A DNA stretch of 63,269 nt from Evansella tamaricis (GCF_019042215.1 NZ_JAHQCS010000048.1:1-63269), one strand, 5' to 3'. Numbered from the stretch's first letter, positions 31,710 to 43,803 are shown. Notes: generated from the letters alone by a model not told the origin. Made by a program: numbers and translations.

Positions 31710-32180
31710 TTACCAACGATAATGAGCAAATGCTTTGTTCGCTTCAGCCATACGATGTGTATCTTCACGCTTTTTCACAGCTGCACCAGTGTTATTTGCT
31801 GCATCTACGATTTCATTAGCTAAACGCTCTTCCATCGTTTTTTCACCACGAAGGCGCGCATAACTTACTAACCAACGAAGTCCTAAAGTCGTACGACGTT
31901 CAGGTTTAACTTCGATCGGTACTTGATAGTTAGCACCACCAACACGACGAGCTTTAACTTCAAGAACTGGCATAATATTCTTTAATGCTTGTTCGAATAC
32001 TTCTTGTGGATCATTACCAGTACGTTCTTGTACTAATTCAAAAGCTTTATATAGAATTGTTTGAGCAACACCTCTTTTTCCATCAATCATGATGCGGTTG
32101 ATCAAACGAGTTACTAGCTTCGAGTTATAAACTGGATCAGGCAGAACATCTCTGCGAGGTACAGGTCCTTTACGAGGCAT
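31710..32180 (-). CDS. rpsG: 30S ribosomal protein S7 (uS7)
   Basis: A 156-residue protein that nucleates the 30S head. ATG 32180 has AAAGGAGG upstream and gives [20 protein letters not shown]. The C-terminus ends [11 protein letters not shown] as expected. It lies 55 bases after rpsL. Confidence 0.98.
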   Translation of the reverse strand: MPRKGPVPRRDVLPDPVYNSKLVTRLINRIMIDGKRGVAQTILYKAFELVQERTGNDPQEVFEQALKNIMPVLEVKARRVGGANYQVPIEVKPERRTTLGLRWLVSYARLRGEKTMEERLANEIVDAANNTGAAVKKREDTHRMAEANKAFAHYRW

Positions 32181-32235
32181 GAGTTTCCCTCCTTTCACAA
32201 ATTAAAAACCAAAATTTATCATTGTAATTCACTAA

Positions 32236-32655
32236 TTACTTAGCTTTTTTAGGTCTCTTCGTACCGTATTTAGAACGGCCTTGCATACGGTTTTCAACCC
32301 CGGCAGTATCTAACGCTCCACGTACAATATGGTAACGTACCCCCGGTAAGTCTTTTACCCGTCCACCACGAATCAAGACAACACTGTGCTCTTGAAGGTT
32401 GTGTCCGATACCAGGAATATATGCAGTTACCTCGATTCCATTTGTTAAACGAACACGGGCATATTTACGAAGTGCTGAGTTCGGTTTTTTAGGAGTCATA
32501 GTACCTACACGAGTACAAACACCACGTTTTTGTGGAGAGCTTAAGTCCGTTTGAACTTTTTTGAAACTGTTATAGCCTTTATTCAAAGCTGGCGAGTCAG
32601 ACTTTTGAGTCTTTGTTTGACGACCTTTACGTACTAATTGATTAATAGTAGGCAT
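32236..32655 (-). CDS. rpsL: 30S ribosomal protein S12 (uS12)
   Basis: A 139-residue decoding-centre protein. ATG 32655 gives [13 protein letters not shown]. The loops [11 protein letters not shown] and LPGVRYH, where streptomycin resistance changes occur in other bacteria, are wild type. It is followed by rpsG, fusA and tuf. Confidence 0.98.
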   Translation of the reverse strand: MPTINQLVRKGRQTKTQKSDSPALNKGYNSFKKVQTDLSSPQKRGVCTRVGTMTPKKPNSALRKYARVRLTNGIEVTAYIPGIGHNLQEHSVVLIRGGRVKDLPGVRYHIVRGALDTAGVENRMQGRSKYGTKRPKKAK

Positions 32656-32768
32656 CCTTGTTTCCTCCTTCCTATCCAATGATTTGTAGTCCACTGGTCC
32701 AGGTGGTTCATAAATGTGTAAAAGGAAAGTTTTTGCCATGGTTCAGGCCGTGACAAAAACTTTATTTT

Positions 32769-33017
32769 TTACTTTTTAATCGCTACAGTCGCTGCACTAA
32801 CTTCGATCCCACAAGCTTTTCCAAGCTTTTTCATAGAATCCACTTTAGACCATGGAACTTCTATTTTTTCTGCTAAGGTTATAACCTTTTGCAAAACTCT
32901 AGGATCTGCATCTTCTGCGACGATGATTTCTTTAACCTGCTTATCTTCCAGTGCTTTAAGCGTCTGTTTCGTGCCAACGACTTTGTTCGTTGCCTGCACT
33001 ACTTTTTCATAAGACAT
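32769..33017 (-). CDS. rplGB: L7Ae-family RNA-binding protein YbxF (RplGB)
   Basis: An 82-residue member of the L7Ae/L30e/Gadd45 family, which binds kink-turn RNA. The motif region [16 protein letters not shown] is typical. In B. subtilis the homologue YbxF binds k-turns and associates with ribosomes, but its function is not settled. It is the first gene of the str unit, with a promoter just upstream. Confidence 0.93.
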   Translation of the reverse strand: MSYEKVVQATNKVVGTKQTLKALEDKQVKEIIVAEDADPRVLQKVITLAEKIEVPWSKVDSMKKLGKACGIEVSAATVAIKK

Positions 33018-33058
33018 CTTTCATCCTCCAAAGCATCAGGTATTTGGCACACTTAGAT

Positions 33059-33087
33059 ATATTACCACCGTGATGTTTTTGTGTCAA
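33059..33087 (-). promoter_or_regulatory. Sigma-A promoter of the str operon
   Basis: Perfect -35 TTGACA (33082-33087), 17-base spacer and -10 TAATAT (33059-33064). It lies directly after the rpoC stop and 42 bases before the YbxF start. Confidence 0.85.
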
Positions 33088-33109
33088 CAATGAATTTCAA
33101 CAAATTTTG

Positions 33110-36100
33110 TTATTCTTGAATGACAGCATTTTCAAACTGCTCATGCTCTACCATCGTCTCGTCAACTTTCGTGGCAGATATTTTTCGGTACCGCTGCATT
33201 CCTGTGCCAGCTGGAACAAGCTTTCCGATGATAACATTCTCTTTAAGACCTACCAACTCATCTTTCTTTCCTTTTATGGCAGCATCTGTTAATACTCGTG
33301 TTGTTTCTTGGAACGATGCTGCAGATAAGAACGAGTCAGTTTCAAGGGATGCTTTTGTAATCCCAAGTAGAACTGGTCTTCCTGTTGCTGGTAGACCTCC
33401 CCTAAGGAGGATATCGCGATTGGCATCATTGAATTGATGAACTTCCACAAGGGAACCTGGTAGTACTTTTGTATCCCCAGCATCAACCACACGAATTTTC
33501 CGGAGCATCTGGCGGACCATTACTTCCACGTGTTTATCACCAATTTCTACCCCTTGCATACGATATACTTTTTGTACTTCTCGAAGTAGGTATTCTTGAA
33601 CACCTTGTACTCCTGATACAAGTAAGAGTTCTTTTGGATCGATAGACCCTTCCGTTAATACTTGCCCTGGAAGAACGTTTTGACCCACTTCTGCTTTCAA
33701 CCTTGAACCATAAGGAGCTGTATAACTTCTTGTTTCAATTGCTCCCTGAACCACGATTTCCTTCCGTTCACTGACTTCTTTGATTTCGGAAATTGTTCCT
33801 TCAATCTCTGAAATAACAGCTTGACCTTTCGGATTTCTGGCTTCAAATAGCTCTTGAATACGAGGTAAACCTTGAGTAATATCATCCCCTGCTACCCCAC
33901 CTGTATGGAACGTACGCATAGTTAACTGAGTACCCGGTTCACCAATAGATTGGGCTGCAATGATACCAACTGCTTCCCCAACCTCGACCTCTGCTCCCGT
34001 GGCAAGGTTACGTCCATAGCAATTTTTACAGACACCATGTTTTGTATCACATGTAAATGCAGATCGGATAACAACAGTTGTAACTCCAGAATCTTCAATG
34101 ACTTTAGCTGTATCCTCATTAATCTGATCATTTCGCTTTATTATCACTTCTTTAGTTTCTGGGTGATAAACTGTTTCATGTACTACACGACCCACTAAAC
34201 GGTCATATAACGGTTCAATTACTTCATTACCTTCCGTAATTGCAGCAACCTTCAGCCCGCGGTCTGTTCCACAGTCATCCTCACGGACAATGACATCTTG
34301 TGCGACGTCAACAAGACGTCTTGTTAAATAACCTGAGTCAGCTGTTTTTAATGCTGTATCAGCAAGTCCTTTACGGGCTCCATGTGTTGAGATAAAGTAC
34401 TCTAATACGGTTAACCCTTCACGGAAACTTGATTTGATCGGAAGTTCGATAATACGTCCAGATGGGTTTGCCATTAATCCACGCATCCCGGCAAGTTGAG
34501 TAAAGTTAGATGCGTTACCACGTGCACCAGAGTCACTCATCATGAAGATTGGGTTCGTTCGGTCAAGGGTACCCATAAGTTTTTCTTGAATTCGATCTTT
34601 TGCCGAGCTCCAAACCTCAATAACTTTATCATATCGTTCTTCTTCTGTAATCAAACCACGTCGGAACTGCTTTAATATACGTTCTACTTTAATTTCTGCC
34701 TCATCTAAAATCTCTTTCTTTTCCTTTAGTACCACAATATCAGCTACACCAATGGTGATACCGGCTTTTGTGGAATAATGGAAACCGAGATCTTTCATCT
34801 TATCTAGCATGACAGATGTTTCAGAGACTTTAAATTTCTTGAATACTTGGGCAATAATATCCCCTAAGAAACCTTTCTTAAATGGCAAAACAACATCACG
34901 TTCCTCAAACGTCTGCTTCACGTTAGCTGTCATTGGAACGATATACTTATCAGGCGTTTCCACTTCGAGGTTAAAGGATGTAGGTTCATTTACATAAGGG
35001 AACGTCTCCGGTAAAATTTCATTAAAAATGATCTTACCTACTGAAGTTAAGAGAAGTTTCCCTTCATGTTCCTCTTTAAAGTTTGTTTTACCAACAGAGG
35101 AAACCGGCACTGCAATTCGTGTATGAAGATGTACATACCCATTACGATAAGAAGTTAAAACTTCATTCGGGTCTTTGTAGATATTCCCTTCCCCTACAGA
35201 ACCTTTTCTCTCTAGGGTTAAATAATAGTTTCCTAAAACCATATCCTGAGATGGTGTAACAACTGGTTTTCCATCTTTAGGATTCAAGATATTCTGTGCA
35301 GCAAGCATTAGTAGACGGGATTCAGCTTGTGCCTCTGCTGACAGAGGAACGTGAACGGCCATTTGGTCTCCATCGAAGTCTGCGTTGTACGCAGTACAAA
35401 CAAGAGGATGTAATTTGATGGCACGGCCTTCCACAAGTGTTGGTTCAAATGCTTGGATTCCTAGTCTGTGTAACGTTGGTGCACGGTTTAACAATACTGG
35501 GTGCTCACGAATTACTTCCTCTAAGACATCCCATACTTCCGGTTGAACGCGCTCTACTTTTCGTTTTGCACTCTTAATATTATGAGCCAAGCCTTTACTC
35601 ACAAGTTCTTTCATTACAAATGGCTTAAAGAGTTCTAATGCCATTTCCTTTGGAAGACCGCACTGATACATTTTTAAATGGGGACCTACTACGATAACTG
35701 AACGGCCAGAGTAGTCCACACGTTTACCTAAAAGATTCTGACGGAAACGTCCTTGCTTTCCTTTCAACATGTGTGAAAGAGATTTAAGTGGGCGATTCCC
35801 CGGACCTGTAACAGGACGACCACGTCTTCCGTTATCAATTAAGGCATCAACAGCTTCTTGAAGCATCCTTTTCTCATTTTGAACAATGATGTTCGGTGCT
35901 CCTAAATCTAATAAACGCTTTAAACGGTTGTTTCTGTTAATTACACGACGATAAAGATCGTTTAAGTCTGAAGTGGCAAATCGCCCGCCGTCTAACTGGA
36001 CCATCGGTCGTAATTCAGGAGGGATTACCGGTAGTACATCAAGAATCATCCATGCAGGATTATTACCAGAATTACGAAATGCTTCTAGCACCTCTAAACG

Positions 36101-36724
36101 TTTAATTGCTCTTGTTCGTCGTTGCCCTTGTGCAGTGACAAGCTCTTCTTTTAACATATTAACTTCTTTATCCAAGTCAATATCCTGTAATAGTTTACGG
36201 ATCGCTTCCGCACCCATTTGTGCCGTAAAAGAACGCCCATATTTTTCACGGTAGGCACGATATTCTTTTTCGGAAAGAAGTTGTTTTAATTCTAAAGGAG
36301 TATCTCCTGCTTCTGTAACCACATAAGAAGCAAAGTAAATAACTTCCTCCAAGGATCTTGGTGACATATCTAATACAAGACCCATTCGGCTAGGAATCCC
36401 TTTAAAATACCAAATGTGGGATACTGGGGCAGCTAATTCAATGTGCCCCATCCGCTCACGACGAACTTTCGCCCGAGTAACTTCCACTCCACAGCGATCA
36501 CAAACAACACCTTTGTATCGAACTCGTTTATACTTTCCGCAATGGCACTCCCAATCCTTTGTGGGACCAAAAATTCTTTCGCAGAATAAACCATCTTTTT
36601 CCGGCTTCAATGTTCTATAGTTAATTGTTTCAGGTTTCTTAACCTCACCTCTGGACCAAGAACGAATCTTATCCGGTGATGCAAGGCCGATTTTCATATA
36701 CTCAAAGTTATTAACATCTATCAA
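33110..36724 (-). CDS. rpoC: RNA polymerase beta' subunit
   Basis: A 1204-residue catalytic subunit. The start is TTG 36724 (giving M-I-D-V-N-N-F-E-Y), with GGGAGGT 7 bases upstream, as in B. subtilis. The N-terminal zinc ribbon has [20 protein letters not shown]. The active-site magnesium loop is [18 protein letters not shown] second zinc site has [14 protein letters not shown]. The trigger loop and bridge helix region ([19 protein letters not shown]) is intact. It starts 36 bases after rpoB. Confidence 0.99.
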   Translation of the reverse strand: MIDVNNFEYMKIGLASPDKIRSWSRGEVKKPETINYRTLKPEKDGLFCERIFGPTKDWECHCGKYKRVRYKGVVCDRCGVEVTRAKVRRERMGHIELAAPVSHIWYFKGIPSRMGLVLDMSPRSLEEVIYFASYVVTEAGDTPLELKQLLSEKEYRAYREKYGRSFTAQMGAEAIRKLLQDIDLDKEVNMLKEELVTAQGQRRTRAIKRLEVLEAFRNSGNNPAWMILDVLPVIPPELRPMVQLDGGRFATSDLNDLYRRVINRNNRLKRLLDLGAPNIIVQNEKRMLQEAVDALIDNGRRGRPVTGPGNRPLKSLSHMLKGKQGRFRQNLLGKRVDYSGRSVIVVGPHLKMYQCGLPKEMALELFKPFVMKELVSKGLAHNIKSAKRKVERVQPEVWDVLEEVIREHPVLLNRAPTLHRLGIQAFEPTLVEGRAIKLHPLVCTAYNADFDGDQMAVHVPLSAEAQAESRLLMLAAQNILNPKDGKPVVTPSQDMVLGNYYLTLERKGSVGEGNIYKDPNEVLTSYRNGYVHLHTRIAVPVSSVGKTNFKEEHEGKLLLTSVGKIIFNEILPETFPYVNEPTSFNLEVETPDKYIVPMTANVKQTFEERDVVLPFKKGFLGDIIAQVFKKFKVSETSVMLDKMKDLGFHYSTKAGITIGVADIVVLKEKKEILDEAEIKVERILKQFRRGLITEEERYDKVIEVWSSAKDRIQEKLMGTLDRTNPIFMMSDSGARGNASNFTQLAGMRGLMANPSGRIIELPIKSSFREGLTVLEYFISTHGARKGLADTALKTADSGYLTRRLVDVAQDVIVREDDCGTDRGLKVAAITEGNEVIEPLYDRLVGRVVHETVYHPETKEVIIKRNDQINEDTAKVIEDSGVTTVVIRSAFTCDTKHGVCKNCYGRNLATGAEVEVGEAVGIIAAQSIGEPGTQLTMRTFHTGGVAGDDITQGLPRIQELFEARNPKGQAVISEIEGTISEIKEVSERKEIVVQGAIETRSYTAPYGSRLKAEVGQNVLPGQVLTEGSIDPKELLLVSGVQGVQEYLLREVQKVYRMQGVEIGDKHVEVMVRQMLRKIRVVDAGDTKVLPGSLVEVHQFNDANRDILLRGGLPATGRPVLLGITKASLETDSFLSAASFQETTRVLTDAAIKGKKDELVGLKENVIIGKLVPAGTGMQRYRKISATKVDETMVEHEQFENAVIQE

Positions 36725-36760
36725 GGGGCTAACCTCCCTTTCAGCATTCAAGTTCTCCCA

Positions 36761-39700
36761 TTAACCGTTCGATTCATTTGTTTCAAGGTTCAAGTTTAAC
36801 TTGTCATTCCCTTGTTCTTCCTCATCATCCAACTCTAGTAACTCGATTTCTTCTTCATTGCTTGAGAGCATTTTAACATCCATACCTAAGCTTTGAAGTT
36901 CCTTGATAAGAACCTTGAATGATTCAGGAACACCAGGTTCTGGTACATTCTCACCTTTAACAATCGCTTCATATGTTTTCACACGTCCAACAACATCATC
37001 AGATTTGACAGTTAATATTTCCTGTAATGTATAGGCTGCACCATATGCTTCTAATGCCCATACCTCCATCTCACCGAAACGTTGACCACCAAATTGAGCT
37101 TTACCACCTAGCGGCTGTTGCGTAACTAGGGAGTAAGGTCCTGTTGAACGGGCATGTAATTTATCATCAACCATGTGTGCGAGCTTAATCATATACATAA
37201 TACCCACAGAAACACGATTATCAAACGGTTCTCCTGTTCGACCATCATATAGTACGGTTTTTCCGTCACGGGCCATCCCTGCTTCGGAAATGGTACCCCA
37301 AACATCCTCTTCTCGGGCTCCATCAAATACAGGACTTGCTACGTGAATCCCTAACCTTCTTGCAGCCATCCCAAGGTGAAGCTCTAATACTTGCCCAATG
37401 TTCATACGAGATGGTACACCAAGAGGGTTTAACATGATATCGATTGGCGTTCCGTCAGGTAAATATGGCATATCCTCTTCTGGAAGAATCCTGGAAATTA
37501 CACCCTTGTTTCCGTGACGACCAGCCATTTTATCTCCTTCGTGAATCTTTCTCTTTTGCACGAGATAGACACGGACTAGTTGGTTAACTCCAGGAGGAAG
37601 CTCATCTCCGTCTTCCCGATTAAACACTTTTACATCAAGGACAATCCCATCTCCACCATGTGGTGCTCGTAATGATGTATCACGGACTTCGCGGGCTTTT
37701 TCACCAAAGATAGCGTGAAGTAGACGTTCCTCTGCTGTTAGTTCAGTTACCCCTTTAGGAGTTACTTTACCAACGAGAATATCCCCGTCTTTTACTTCTG
37801 CACCAACACGAATAATTCCACGTTCATCTAGGTTTTTTAATGCATCTTCCCCAACGTTTGGAATGTCGCGGGTAATCTCTTCCGGTCCAAGCTTTGTATC
37901 TCGAGCTTCAGATTCGTATTCTTCAATATGAACAGATGTATAAACATCATCTTTTACTAAGCGTTCACTAAGGATAATCGCATCCTCGTAGTTATAACCT
38001 TCCCAAGTCATAAAGCCAACCATAACATTTTGACCAAGGGCCATTTCTCCCAATTCCATCGAAGGACCATCGGCAAGAATTTCTCCCTTTGTCACAATGT
38101 CACCTTCACTCACGATCGGACGCTGATTATAACAAGTTCCTTGATTGGACCGTTCGAACTTCTGAAGGTTATATCTCACAACATCCCCTTCCACATCTCG
38201 GCCATCAATTTCTTCAATTTGTCTAATTTGGACATACTTTGCTGTTACCCTTTCCACACGGCCTTTCACTTTCGAAACTACCGCTGCACCAGAGTCCTTC
38301 GCAGAAACATATTCCATCCCAGTCCCCACTAAAGGTGCTTCTGGCTTCAACAATGGAACTGCTTGACGTTGCATGTTCGCACCCATTAGAGCACGGTTTG
38401 AGTCATCGTTTTCTAAGAAAGGGATACACGCAGTCGCAGCAGAAACAACTTGCTTAGGTGATACATCCATGTAGTCCACTCGATCACGGGGGACAATGAT
38501 GTTTTCCCCACGGAATCTACAGATTATATTGTCATTAGAGAAAGCACCATTTTCATCAAGTTTTGCATTTGCCTGGGCAACGACATAATTATCTTCTTCA
38601 TCAGCAGTTAAGTAATCAATTTGGGCACTAACCCGACCTGTTTCGTGGTCAACTTTACGATATGGAGTCTCCATAAATCCAAACTCGTTGACTTTTGCAT
38701 AACTGGATAAAGAGTTAATAAGACCAATGTTCGGCCCCTCTGGTGTTTCAATCGGACACATGCGACCATAGTGGGAATAATGAACGTCTCGAACTTCAAA
38801 ACCAGCACGTTCACGCGTCAATCCACCAGGCCCAAGCGCAGAAAGTCGACGTTTATGTGTTAACTCCGCTAAAGGATTCGTTTGATCCATAAACTGAGAT
38901 AGTTGTGAACTCCCAAAAAACTCTTTTATAGATGCAATAACAGGTCTAATATTAATCAATGCCTGTGGTGTAATTACATTGGCATCTTGGATAGACATAC
39001 GTTCACGTACTACATGTTCCATTCTAGATAAACCAATACGGAATTGATTTTGCAATAACTCACCGACCGAACGGAGTCGACGATTTCCTAAGTGGTCAAT
39101 GTCGTCTGTATTTCCTACTCCATGTAACAAATTGAAGAAGTAGTTAATGGATGCAAGGATATCTGCGGGTGTTATATTCTTAATTCCTTTTTCGACCACA
39201 CCATTACCGATTACTCTAATTGGTTGTTCACTTGAACCATCAGGGTTGTGGATTAAAATCGATTGCATTTCCACTTCCTCGTCTTCCACAACTCCACCAT
39301 GAAGGGTGTAGTGACGGAAACCAACATTACTTTCTAAGTATGGGATCAACCTATCTAACAACCTACGATCGATTAGCGCACCCTCTTCTGCGAGGACTTC
39401 TCCCGTTTCAGGATCAACTAACGTTTCTGCCAATCGTTGGTTAAAAAGACGGTCTTTAATATGAAGTTTTTTATTCATCTTATAGCGTCCAACATTTGCC
39501 AAATCATATCTCTTCGGATCGAAGAAACGGGATTCTAATAAACTTTTGGCATTATCTACTGTTGGTGGTTCCCCTGGACGTAAACGCTCATAAATTTCCA
39601 GTAGCGCTTTTTCACTAGTATCTGTATTATCTTTTTCAAGAGTGTTTCTTAAGTACTCATCTTCTCCTAAAAGATCAATGATCTCTTGATCAGTTCCAAA

Positions 39701-40300
39701 TCCAAGTGCACGTAAAAGAACGGTTACTGGGATTTTCCTAGTACGATCAATTCGCACATATACGATATCCTTTGCATCCGTTTCTAATTCCAACCATGCT
39801 CCACGGTTTGGGATCACTGTTGCTGTGTATCCTGGCTTACCATTTTTGTCGATCTTTTTACTGTAATACACGCTCGGTGATCGAACGAGCTGGGATACAA
39901 TGACTCGTTCAGCACCATTGATTACAAAAGTACCTGTATCAGTCATTAATGGGAAATCCCCCATAAATACTTCCTGCTCTTTCACTTCTCCTGTCTCTTT
40001 ATTAATGAGACGAACTTTTACACGAAGTGGTGCAGAATATGTTACATCTCGCTCTTTTGATTCTTCTACTGAATATTTCGGCTCTCCTAAACTGTAATCA
40101 ATAAACTCAAGAACCAAATTACCAGTAAAATCTTCAATTGGAGAAATGTCTTGAAACATTTCACGTATACCCTCATCAAGAAACCATTGATAAGAAGCTG
40201 ATTGAATCTCAATCAAGTTCGGAAGATCCAGAACTTCACTGATTCGAGCATAACTTCTCCTCTGGCGGTGGCGTCCATACTGAACTAGTTGACCTGTCAA
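36761..40300 (-). CDS. rpoB: RNA polymerase beta subunit
   Basis: An 1179-residue catalytic subunit. TTG 40300 is chosen as start, giving the B. subtilis-like [20 protein letters not shown], with GAGGGG at proper distance. A GTG three codons earlier overlaps the ribosome site. The rifampicin-binding cluster [20 protein letters not shown] is wild type. A His replaces the Arg I expect in SRMERVVRERM (codon 39014-39016). The acidic C-terminal tail is short. Confidence 0.98.
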   Translation of the reverse strand: MTGQLVQYGRHRQRRSYARISEVLDLPNLIEIQSASYQWFLDEGIREMFQDISPIEDFTGNLVLEFIDYSLGEPKYSVEESKERDVTYSAPLRVKVRLINKETGEVKEQEVFMGDFPLMTDTGTFVINGAERVIVSQLVRSPSVYYSKKIDKNGKPGYTATVIPNRGAWLELETDAKDIVYVRIDRTRKIPVTVLLRALGFGTDQEIIDLLGEDEYLRNTLEKDNTDTSEKALLEIYERLRPGEPPTVDNAKSLLESRFFDPKRYDLANVGRYKMNKKLHIKDRLFNQRLAETLVDPETGEVLAEEGALIDRRLLDRLIPYLESNVGFRHYTLHGGVVEDEEVEMQSILIHNPDGSSEQPIRVIGNGVVEKGIKNITPADILASINYFFNLLHGVGNTDDIDHLGNRRLRSVGELLQNQFRIGLSRMEHVVRERMSIQDANVITPQALINIRPVIASIKEFFGSSQLSQFMDQTNPLAELTHKRRLSALGPGGLTRERAGFEVRDVHYSHYGRMCPIETPEGPNIGLINSLSSYAKVNEFGFMETPYRKVDHETGRVSAQIDYLTADEEDNYVVAQANAKLDENGAFSNDNIICRFRGENIIVPRDRVDYMDVSPKQVVSAATACIPFLENDDSNRALMGANMQRQAVPLLKPEAPLVGTGMEYVSAKDSGAAVVSKVKGRVERVTAKYVQIRQIEEIDGRDVEGDVVRYNLQKFERSNQGTCYNQRPIVSEGDIVTKGEILADGPSMELGEMALGQNVMVGFMTWEGYNYEDAIILSERLVKDDVYTSVHIEEYESEARDTKLGPEEITRDIPNVGEDALKNLDERGIIRVGAEVKDGDILVGKVTPKGVTELTAEERLLHAIFGEKAREVRDTSLRAPHGGDGIVLDVKVFNREDGDELPPGVNQLVRVYLVQKRKIHEGDKMAGRHGNKGVISRILPEEDMPYLPDGTPIDIMLNPLGVPSRMNIGQVLELHLGMAARRLGIHVASPVFDGAREEDVWGTISEAGMARDGKTVLYDGRTGEPFDNRVSVGIMYMIKLAHMVDDKLHARSTGPYSLVTQQPLGGKAQFGGQRFGEMEVWALEAYGAAYTLQEILTVKSDDVVGRVKTYEAIVKGENVPEPGVPESFKVLIKELQSLGMDVKMLSSNEEEIELLELDDEEEQGNDKLNLNLETNESNG

Positions 40301-40623
40301 CTGATTCACCCCTCAAAACTAGCGTTTTTATATCAAAAGGACTACATAAGACACACAGCAATCCTTTGACAGACAAAAATAAAAATCCTAAATCATAATG
40401 TTGAAATTGTTTCTAAGTTCTTTTTTTTCAAATAATATAGCGTGAAAAAAAAACAAAAAAAAGGTGTGATAGCCTTCTAACTGAACAGAGGCATAAAAGA
40501 CGTTACTAGTTTGTCCAAAATCACCCTTTTTATACACATCACCTATATTTTAAGCATAATTACCCAATTTTTAACTATACATTCATACGCATTATATAAC
40601 ATTAACACAAAACAAAAATCAGG
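40301..40623. other. AT-rich gap upstream of rpoB
   Basis: About 320 bases with no gene. It must hold the rpoBC promoter and possibly a terminator for the methyltransferase gene, since the minus strand has an AAGG/CCTT pair followed by an eight-T run near 40450-40470. No promoter here meets my threshold. Confidence 0.5.
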
Positions 40624-41223
40624 TCAACGATTTTTACCCCTTATGATAAAATAACCTTTAGATTTTTTTACCACGTCAACCTCTAAGTTTAATTCCACTA
40701 ATTTTGTTATCGTGGATGGAGCACCCTGCTTTTTTTGGATAACAACCCATAGTTCTCCGTTAGTTAGTAAAGAGGCCGCTGCTTGTTCGTAAAGACGGAA
40801 AACAATCTCCTTCCCTGCCCTTATTGGAGGGTTTGTTAAAACTACTGCGAATTTTTCGGTGAAACCACTCAGCAAATTGTTTTGAAATACATTTATATTT
40901 TTCACACCGTTCATCTTTCCGTTTTCTATGGAAAGTTCTACAGCGCGCTTGTTAATATCAACCATATATATTTCTAAACCTGGATTAAGTTTTGCTAACG
41001 TAATTCCAATCGGTCCCCAACCACAGCCAACATCCAAGTAGGAACCAGTAAGAGTGGGAGGTTCAAAAGATTCTAATAAAAGGCGCGTCCCAAAATCTAA
41101 CCCAGCTTTAGAAAAAACGCCCCTGTCCACATAAAATTGAAGAGTTTCACCTGCGATCGTTTCTGTTATCCTCTCCCTTTTACTTTCCACATTTGGTTTT
41201 TCTGTATAATAGTGATCTCCCAT
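40624..41223 (-). CDS. Class I SAM-dependent methyltransferase (RsmC-like, YbxB)
   Basis: A 199-residue methyltransferase. The SAM motif is YLDVGCGWGPIGITLAKL (near 63-80). The catalytic loop TNPPIRAGK (about 131-139) has the NPP signature of N2-guanine or N6-adenine enzymes. It resembles the C-terminal half of E. coli RsmC, which methylates 16S rRNA G1207, so rRNA modification is the likely role. It lies between rplL and rpoB as in B. subtilis (ybxB). Confidence 0.9.
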   Translation of the reverse strand: MGDHYYTEKPNVESKRERITETIAGETLQFYVDRGVFSKAGLDFGTRLLLESFEPPTLTGSYLDVGCGWGPIGITLAKLNPGLEIYMVDINKRAVELSIENGKMNGVKNINVFQNNLLSGFTEKFAVVLTNPPIRAGKEIVFRLYEQAAASLLTNGELWVVIQKKQGAPSTITKLVELNLEVDVVKKSKGYFIIRGKNR

Positions 41224-41366
41224 CTAATTGAGATCCCCCCCTTCAGAAGGATTTACCTTAGGTTTCAGCTATTGAACCTTCTTTTACGGAACCTATAAAA
41301 ATGCACCTCATCAGCTTTGCCAGTATCTGTAAGATCCATACTAACACTAGTAAAGTTGATAGAAAA

Positions 41367-41396
41367 AACTCGCTTTGAATATAGCCAAAGCGAGTT
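41367..41396 (-). terminator. Terminator after rplL
   Basis: A perfect 11-bp stem AACTCGCTTTG/CAAAGCGAGTT with an 8-base loop and a T-run on the minus strand. It starts 15 bases after the rplL stop. Confidence 0.9.
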
Positions 41397-41410
41397 CCCT
41401 ATGGTGTTAA

Positions 41411-41773
41411 TTACTTAACTTCTATAGAAGCGCCTGCTTCTTCAAGCTTCGCTTTAATTTCTTCAGCTTCTTCTTTAGCTACGCCTTCTTTAACTGGAGC
41501 TGGTGCACCATCAACAAGAGCTTTAGCATCTTTCAAGCCAAGACCAGTGATTTCACGAACTACTTTAATAACACCAATTTTAGAAGATCCAGCAGATGTT
41601 AGTACTACATCAAATTCAGATTGCTCTTCAGCAGCATCAGCAGCACCGCCACCAGCTACAGCAACAGGTGCAGCAGCAGTTACACCAAACTCTTCCTCAA
41701 TTGCTTTTACAAGATCATTTAATTCTAAAACGGACATTTCTTTAACCGCTTCAATAATTTGTTCTTTAGTCAT
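41411..41773 (-). CDS. rplL: 50S ribosomal protein L7/L12 (bL12)
   Basis: A 120-residue stalk protein that recruits translation GTPases. The N-terminal dimerisation domain (1-35) is joined by a Gly/Ala-rich hinge ([20 protein letters not shown]) to the C-terminal domain ([20 protein letters not shown]). It is present in several copies on the L10 stalk base. Co-transcribed with rplJ. Confidence 0.98.
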   Translation of the reverse strand: MTKEQIIEAVKEMSVLELNDLVKAIEEEFGVTAAAPVAVAGGGAADAAEEQSEFDVVLTSAGSSKIGVIKVVREITGLGLKDAKALVDGAPAPVKEGVAKEEAEEIKAKLEEAGASIEVK

Positions 41774-41831
41774 TTTTATTTCCTCCTAATATCGTTTTAA
41801 AGTTTAGACCGCTATGCGATCATCCTGTTTA

Positions 41832-42332
41832 TTACGCGCCTTGTTCTTCTTTTTGATCTGCAACAGCTTTTGTTGCCAATGCAAAGTTGCGAATTGGTGC
41901 TTGTAGCACACTGAGTAGCATGGAAAGCAACCCTTCGCGAGATGGTAGTTCTGCAAGAGCCTTAACTTCTTCTAGGGAAACAATTCGGCCTTCGATAACA
42001 CCTGCTTTAATTTCTAAAGCATCATGATCCTTAGCGAATTTATTAAGAATTCTCGCTGGTGCAACAACGTCCTCGTTACTAAAAGCAATTGCTGTAGGTC
42101 CCGTCAACTGCGCATCAAGCTCAGTAAGACCAACCTTTTCTGTAGCTCGGCGGGCCATTGTATTTTTATATACTTTAAAGTCTACTCCCGCTTCACGAAG
42201 TTGTTTACGAAGTTCCGTAACTTCAGATACATCAAGTCCACGGTAGTCTACAACAATTGTAGATTGACTTTCTTGAAGTTTCGTTGCGATTTCTTCAACA
42301 ATTTGACTCTTCTTTTCGATCACTGCTCTCAT
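41832..42332 (-). CDS. rplJ: 50S ribosomal protein L10 (uL10)
   Basis: A 166-residue stalk base protein. ATG 42332 follows GGGAGGTG and gives [16 protein letters not shown]. It includes [17 protein letters not shown], and the C-terminal helix ([20 protein letters not shown]) carries L7/L12 dimers. An L10-binding leader and attenuator lie upstream, so the rplJ-rplL pair is probably autoregulated. Confidence 0.98.
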   Translation of the reverse strand: MRAVIEKKSQIVEEIATKLQESQSTIVVDYRGLDVSEVTELRKQLREAGVDFKVYKNTMARRATEKVGLTELDAQLTGPTAIAFSNEDVVAPARILNKFAKDHDALEIKAGVIEGRIVSLEEVKALAELPSREGLLSMLLSVLQAPIRNFALATKAVADQKEEQGA

Positions 42333-42365
42333 CCTGACACCTCCCGTTGATGTCATACCGTAAGT

Positions 42366-42515
42366 ATAAAAAATGCCTTCATGTTATAGACATGAAGGCA
42401 GTCGTATCTTAACCCATGGAGAAAACCATTGGGAATTCGATTAAACGAACCTCGGTAGGAAATTAAGCATAAAGCACCTACTGTCTACGGTATGATTTAG
42501 TTCTTTAATTTTCAC
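42366..42515 (-). promoter_or_regulatory. L10 leader with attenuator hairpin
   Basis: The minus-strand leader has the L10-leader-like segment CCGTAGACAGTAGGTGCTTT, then CTTAATTTCCTACCGAGGT. It is followed by a perfect 11-bp terminator stem (42374-42384/42390-42400) with six T. The layout matches the Firmicute L10 leader family, in which free L10-L12 complex binds its mRNA. Identified by motif memory, not by a model search. Confidence 0.8.
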
Positions 42516-42522
42516 AAGTATT

Positions 42523-42551
42523 AGTATATCTAGAACAATTCTAGAAGTCAA
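42523..42551 (-). promoter_or_regulatory. Sigma-A promoter of rplJ-rplL with palindromic spacer
   Basis: -35 TTGACT (42546-42551) and -10 TATACT (42523-42528). The 17-base spacer is itself a perfect inverted repeat, TCTAGAA-TTG-TTCTAGA. Confidence 0.8.
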
Positions 42552-42559
42552 CTAGTTAA

Positions 42560-43255
42560 TTATAGTTTATAGTTAGCAACATTTACCTTTACACCAGGTC
42601 CCATTGTTGATGCAATAGAAACATTACGCATGTAAGTCCCTTTTGATGCCGCAGGTTTTGCTTTTAACAATGTTTCAATGATTGTTTGGATGTTTTCAAT
42701 TAACTTTCCATCTTCAAATGAAACTTTTCCAACTGGAACATGAATATTACCTGATTTATCAACTCGATACTCCACTTTACCAGCTTTAATTTCATTAACA
42801 GCCTTCGTAACATCGAAAGTTACAGTTCCTGTCTTAGGGTTTGGCATTAAACCTTTTGGTCCTAAAACTCGACCTAGTTTACCAACTTGAGCCATCATGT
42901 CAGGAGTAGCAACGACCACATCAAAATCAAACCAGCCTTGGTTTACTTTATTGATAAGATCTTCTTCTCCTACGTAGTCAGCTCCAGCAGCTTCTGCATC
43001 CTTCGCTTTTTCTCCCTTAGCAAAAACTAGTACACGTTGTGTTTTACCAGTTCCGTTTGGAAGAACAACTGCTCCACGGATTTGTTGATCTGCTTTCTTT
43101 GGGTCTACGCCTAAACGGGCAGCTAATTCAACTGTTTCATCAAACTTTGCAGTTGCTGTTTTTTTAATTAGTTCAACAGCTTCTGATACTTCATACACTC
43201 TTTCTCGATCAACAAGCTTAAGTGCATCTGTATATTTTTTACCTTTCTTAGCCAT
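42560..43255 (-). CDS. rplA: 50S ribosomal protein L1 (uL1)
   Basis: A 231-residue protein of the mobile L1 stalk, which helps release E-site tRNA. Motifs include [19 protein letters not shown] and the C-terminal [12 protein letters not shown]. In E. coli L1 represses the rplK-rplA mRNA. Here a 122-base gap with a nested hairpin separates rplA from rplK. Confidence 0.98.
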   Translation of the reverse strand: MAKKGKKYTDALKLVDRERVYEVSEAVELIKKTATAKFDETVELAARLGVDPKKADQQIRGAVVLPNGTGKTQRVLVFAKGEKAKDAEAAGADYVGEEDLINKVNQGWFDFDVVVATPDMMAQVGKLGRVLGPKGLMPNPKTGTVTFDVTKAVNEIKAGKVEYRVDKSGNIHVPVGKVSFEDGKLIENIQTIIETLLKAKPAASKGTYMRNVSIASTMGPGVKVNVANYKL

Positions 43256-43306
43256 GTTATTTCCTCCTCGAATGTGGTTTTAGCGGTTATACCTCCCACT
43301 AATAAA

Positions 43307-43357
43307 GGTTGCGAACCTGCTTTATGCAGGCAGGGCACAGACCCTTTTCTCGCAACC
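43307..43357 (-). promoter_or_regulatory. Nested hairpin in the rplK-rplA gap
   Basis: An outer 8-bp stem GGTTGCGA/TCGCAACC (43307-43314, 43350-43357) encloses an inner stem CCTGC/GCAGG (43316-43330). There is no T-run. A translational control site, for example for L1, is possible but not shown by sequence alone. Confidence 0.45.
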
Positions 43358-43377
43358 TCGTTGTTCATCATGGGTTA

Positions 43378-43803
43378 TTAGTCTTCAATAACAATTCCCA
43401 TGCTACGGGCAGTACCTTCTACCATACGCATCGCTGCTTCTACGTCAGCAGCGTTTAGATCTGGCATTTTTGTTTCAGCAATTTCCCGTACTTTATCACG
43501 CTTCAGGGTAGCAACTTTTTTCGTGTTAGGCTCACCTGATGCTGTTTCAATTCCAGCTGCTTTCTTTAATAACACTGCTGCAGGTGGAGTTTTTGTGATA
43601 AATGTAAATGAACGGTCTTCAAATACCGTAATCTCTACTGGAATAATCAATCCCGCTTGTTCTTGCGTACGAGCGTTAAATTCTTTACAGAATCCCATAA
43701 TATTTACACCAGCTTGACCTAATGCAGGTCCTACAGGCGGTGCTGGATTTGCTTTACCAGCAGGAATTTGTAATTTAACTACTTTAATGACCTTTTTAGC
43801 CAC
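43378..43803 (-). CDS. rplK: 50S ribosomal protein L11 (uL11)
   Basis: A 141-residue protein of the GTPase-associated centre, also needed for stringent-response sensing by Rel. The start is GTG 43803, giving [20 protein letters not shown], with AGGAGGTG 7 bases upstream. Longer readings lack family support. The thiostrepton-facing proline-rich N-terminus ([11 protein letters not shown]) is intact. Confidence 0.98.
   Translation of the reverse strand: MAKKVIKVVKLQIPAGKANPAPPVGPALGQAGVNIMGFCKEFNARTQEQAGLIIPVEITVFEDRSFTFITKTPPAAVLLKKAAGIETASGEPNTKKVATLKRDKVREIAETKMPDLNAADVEAAMRMVEGTARSMGIVIED

Noticed and set aside
33120-33437. Long plus-strand frame antisense to rpoC, and similar frames antisense to rpoB, clpC and fusA
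   Set aside because: These are shadow frames of well-identified genes, without ribosome sites or recognisable protein features.
40366-40400. Plus-strand TTGACA with downstream TAAATC
   Set aside because: No gene follows on that strand, the -10 is poor, and the region is AT-rich where such matches arise by chance.
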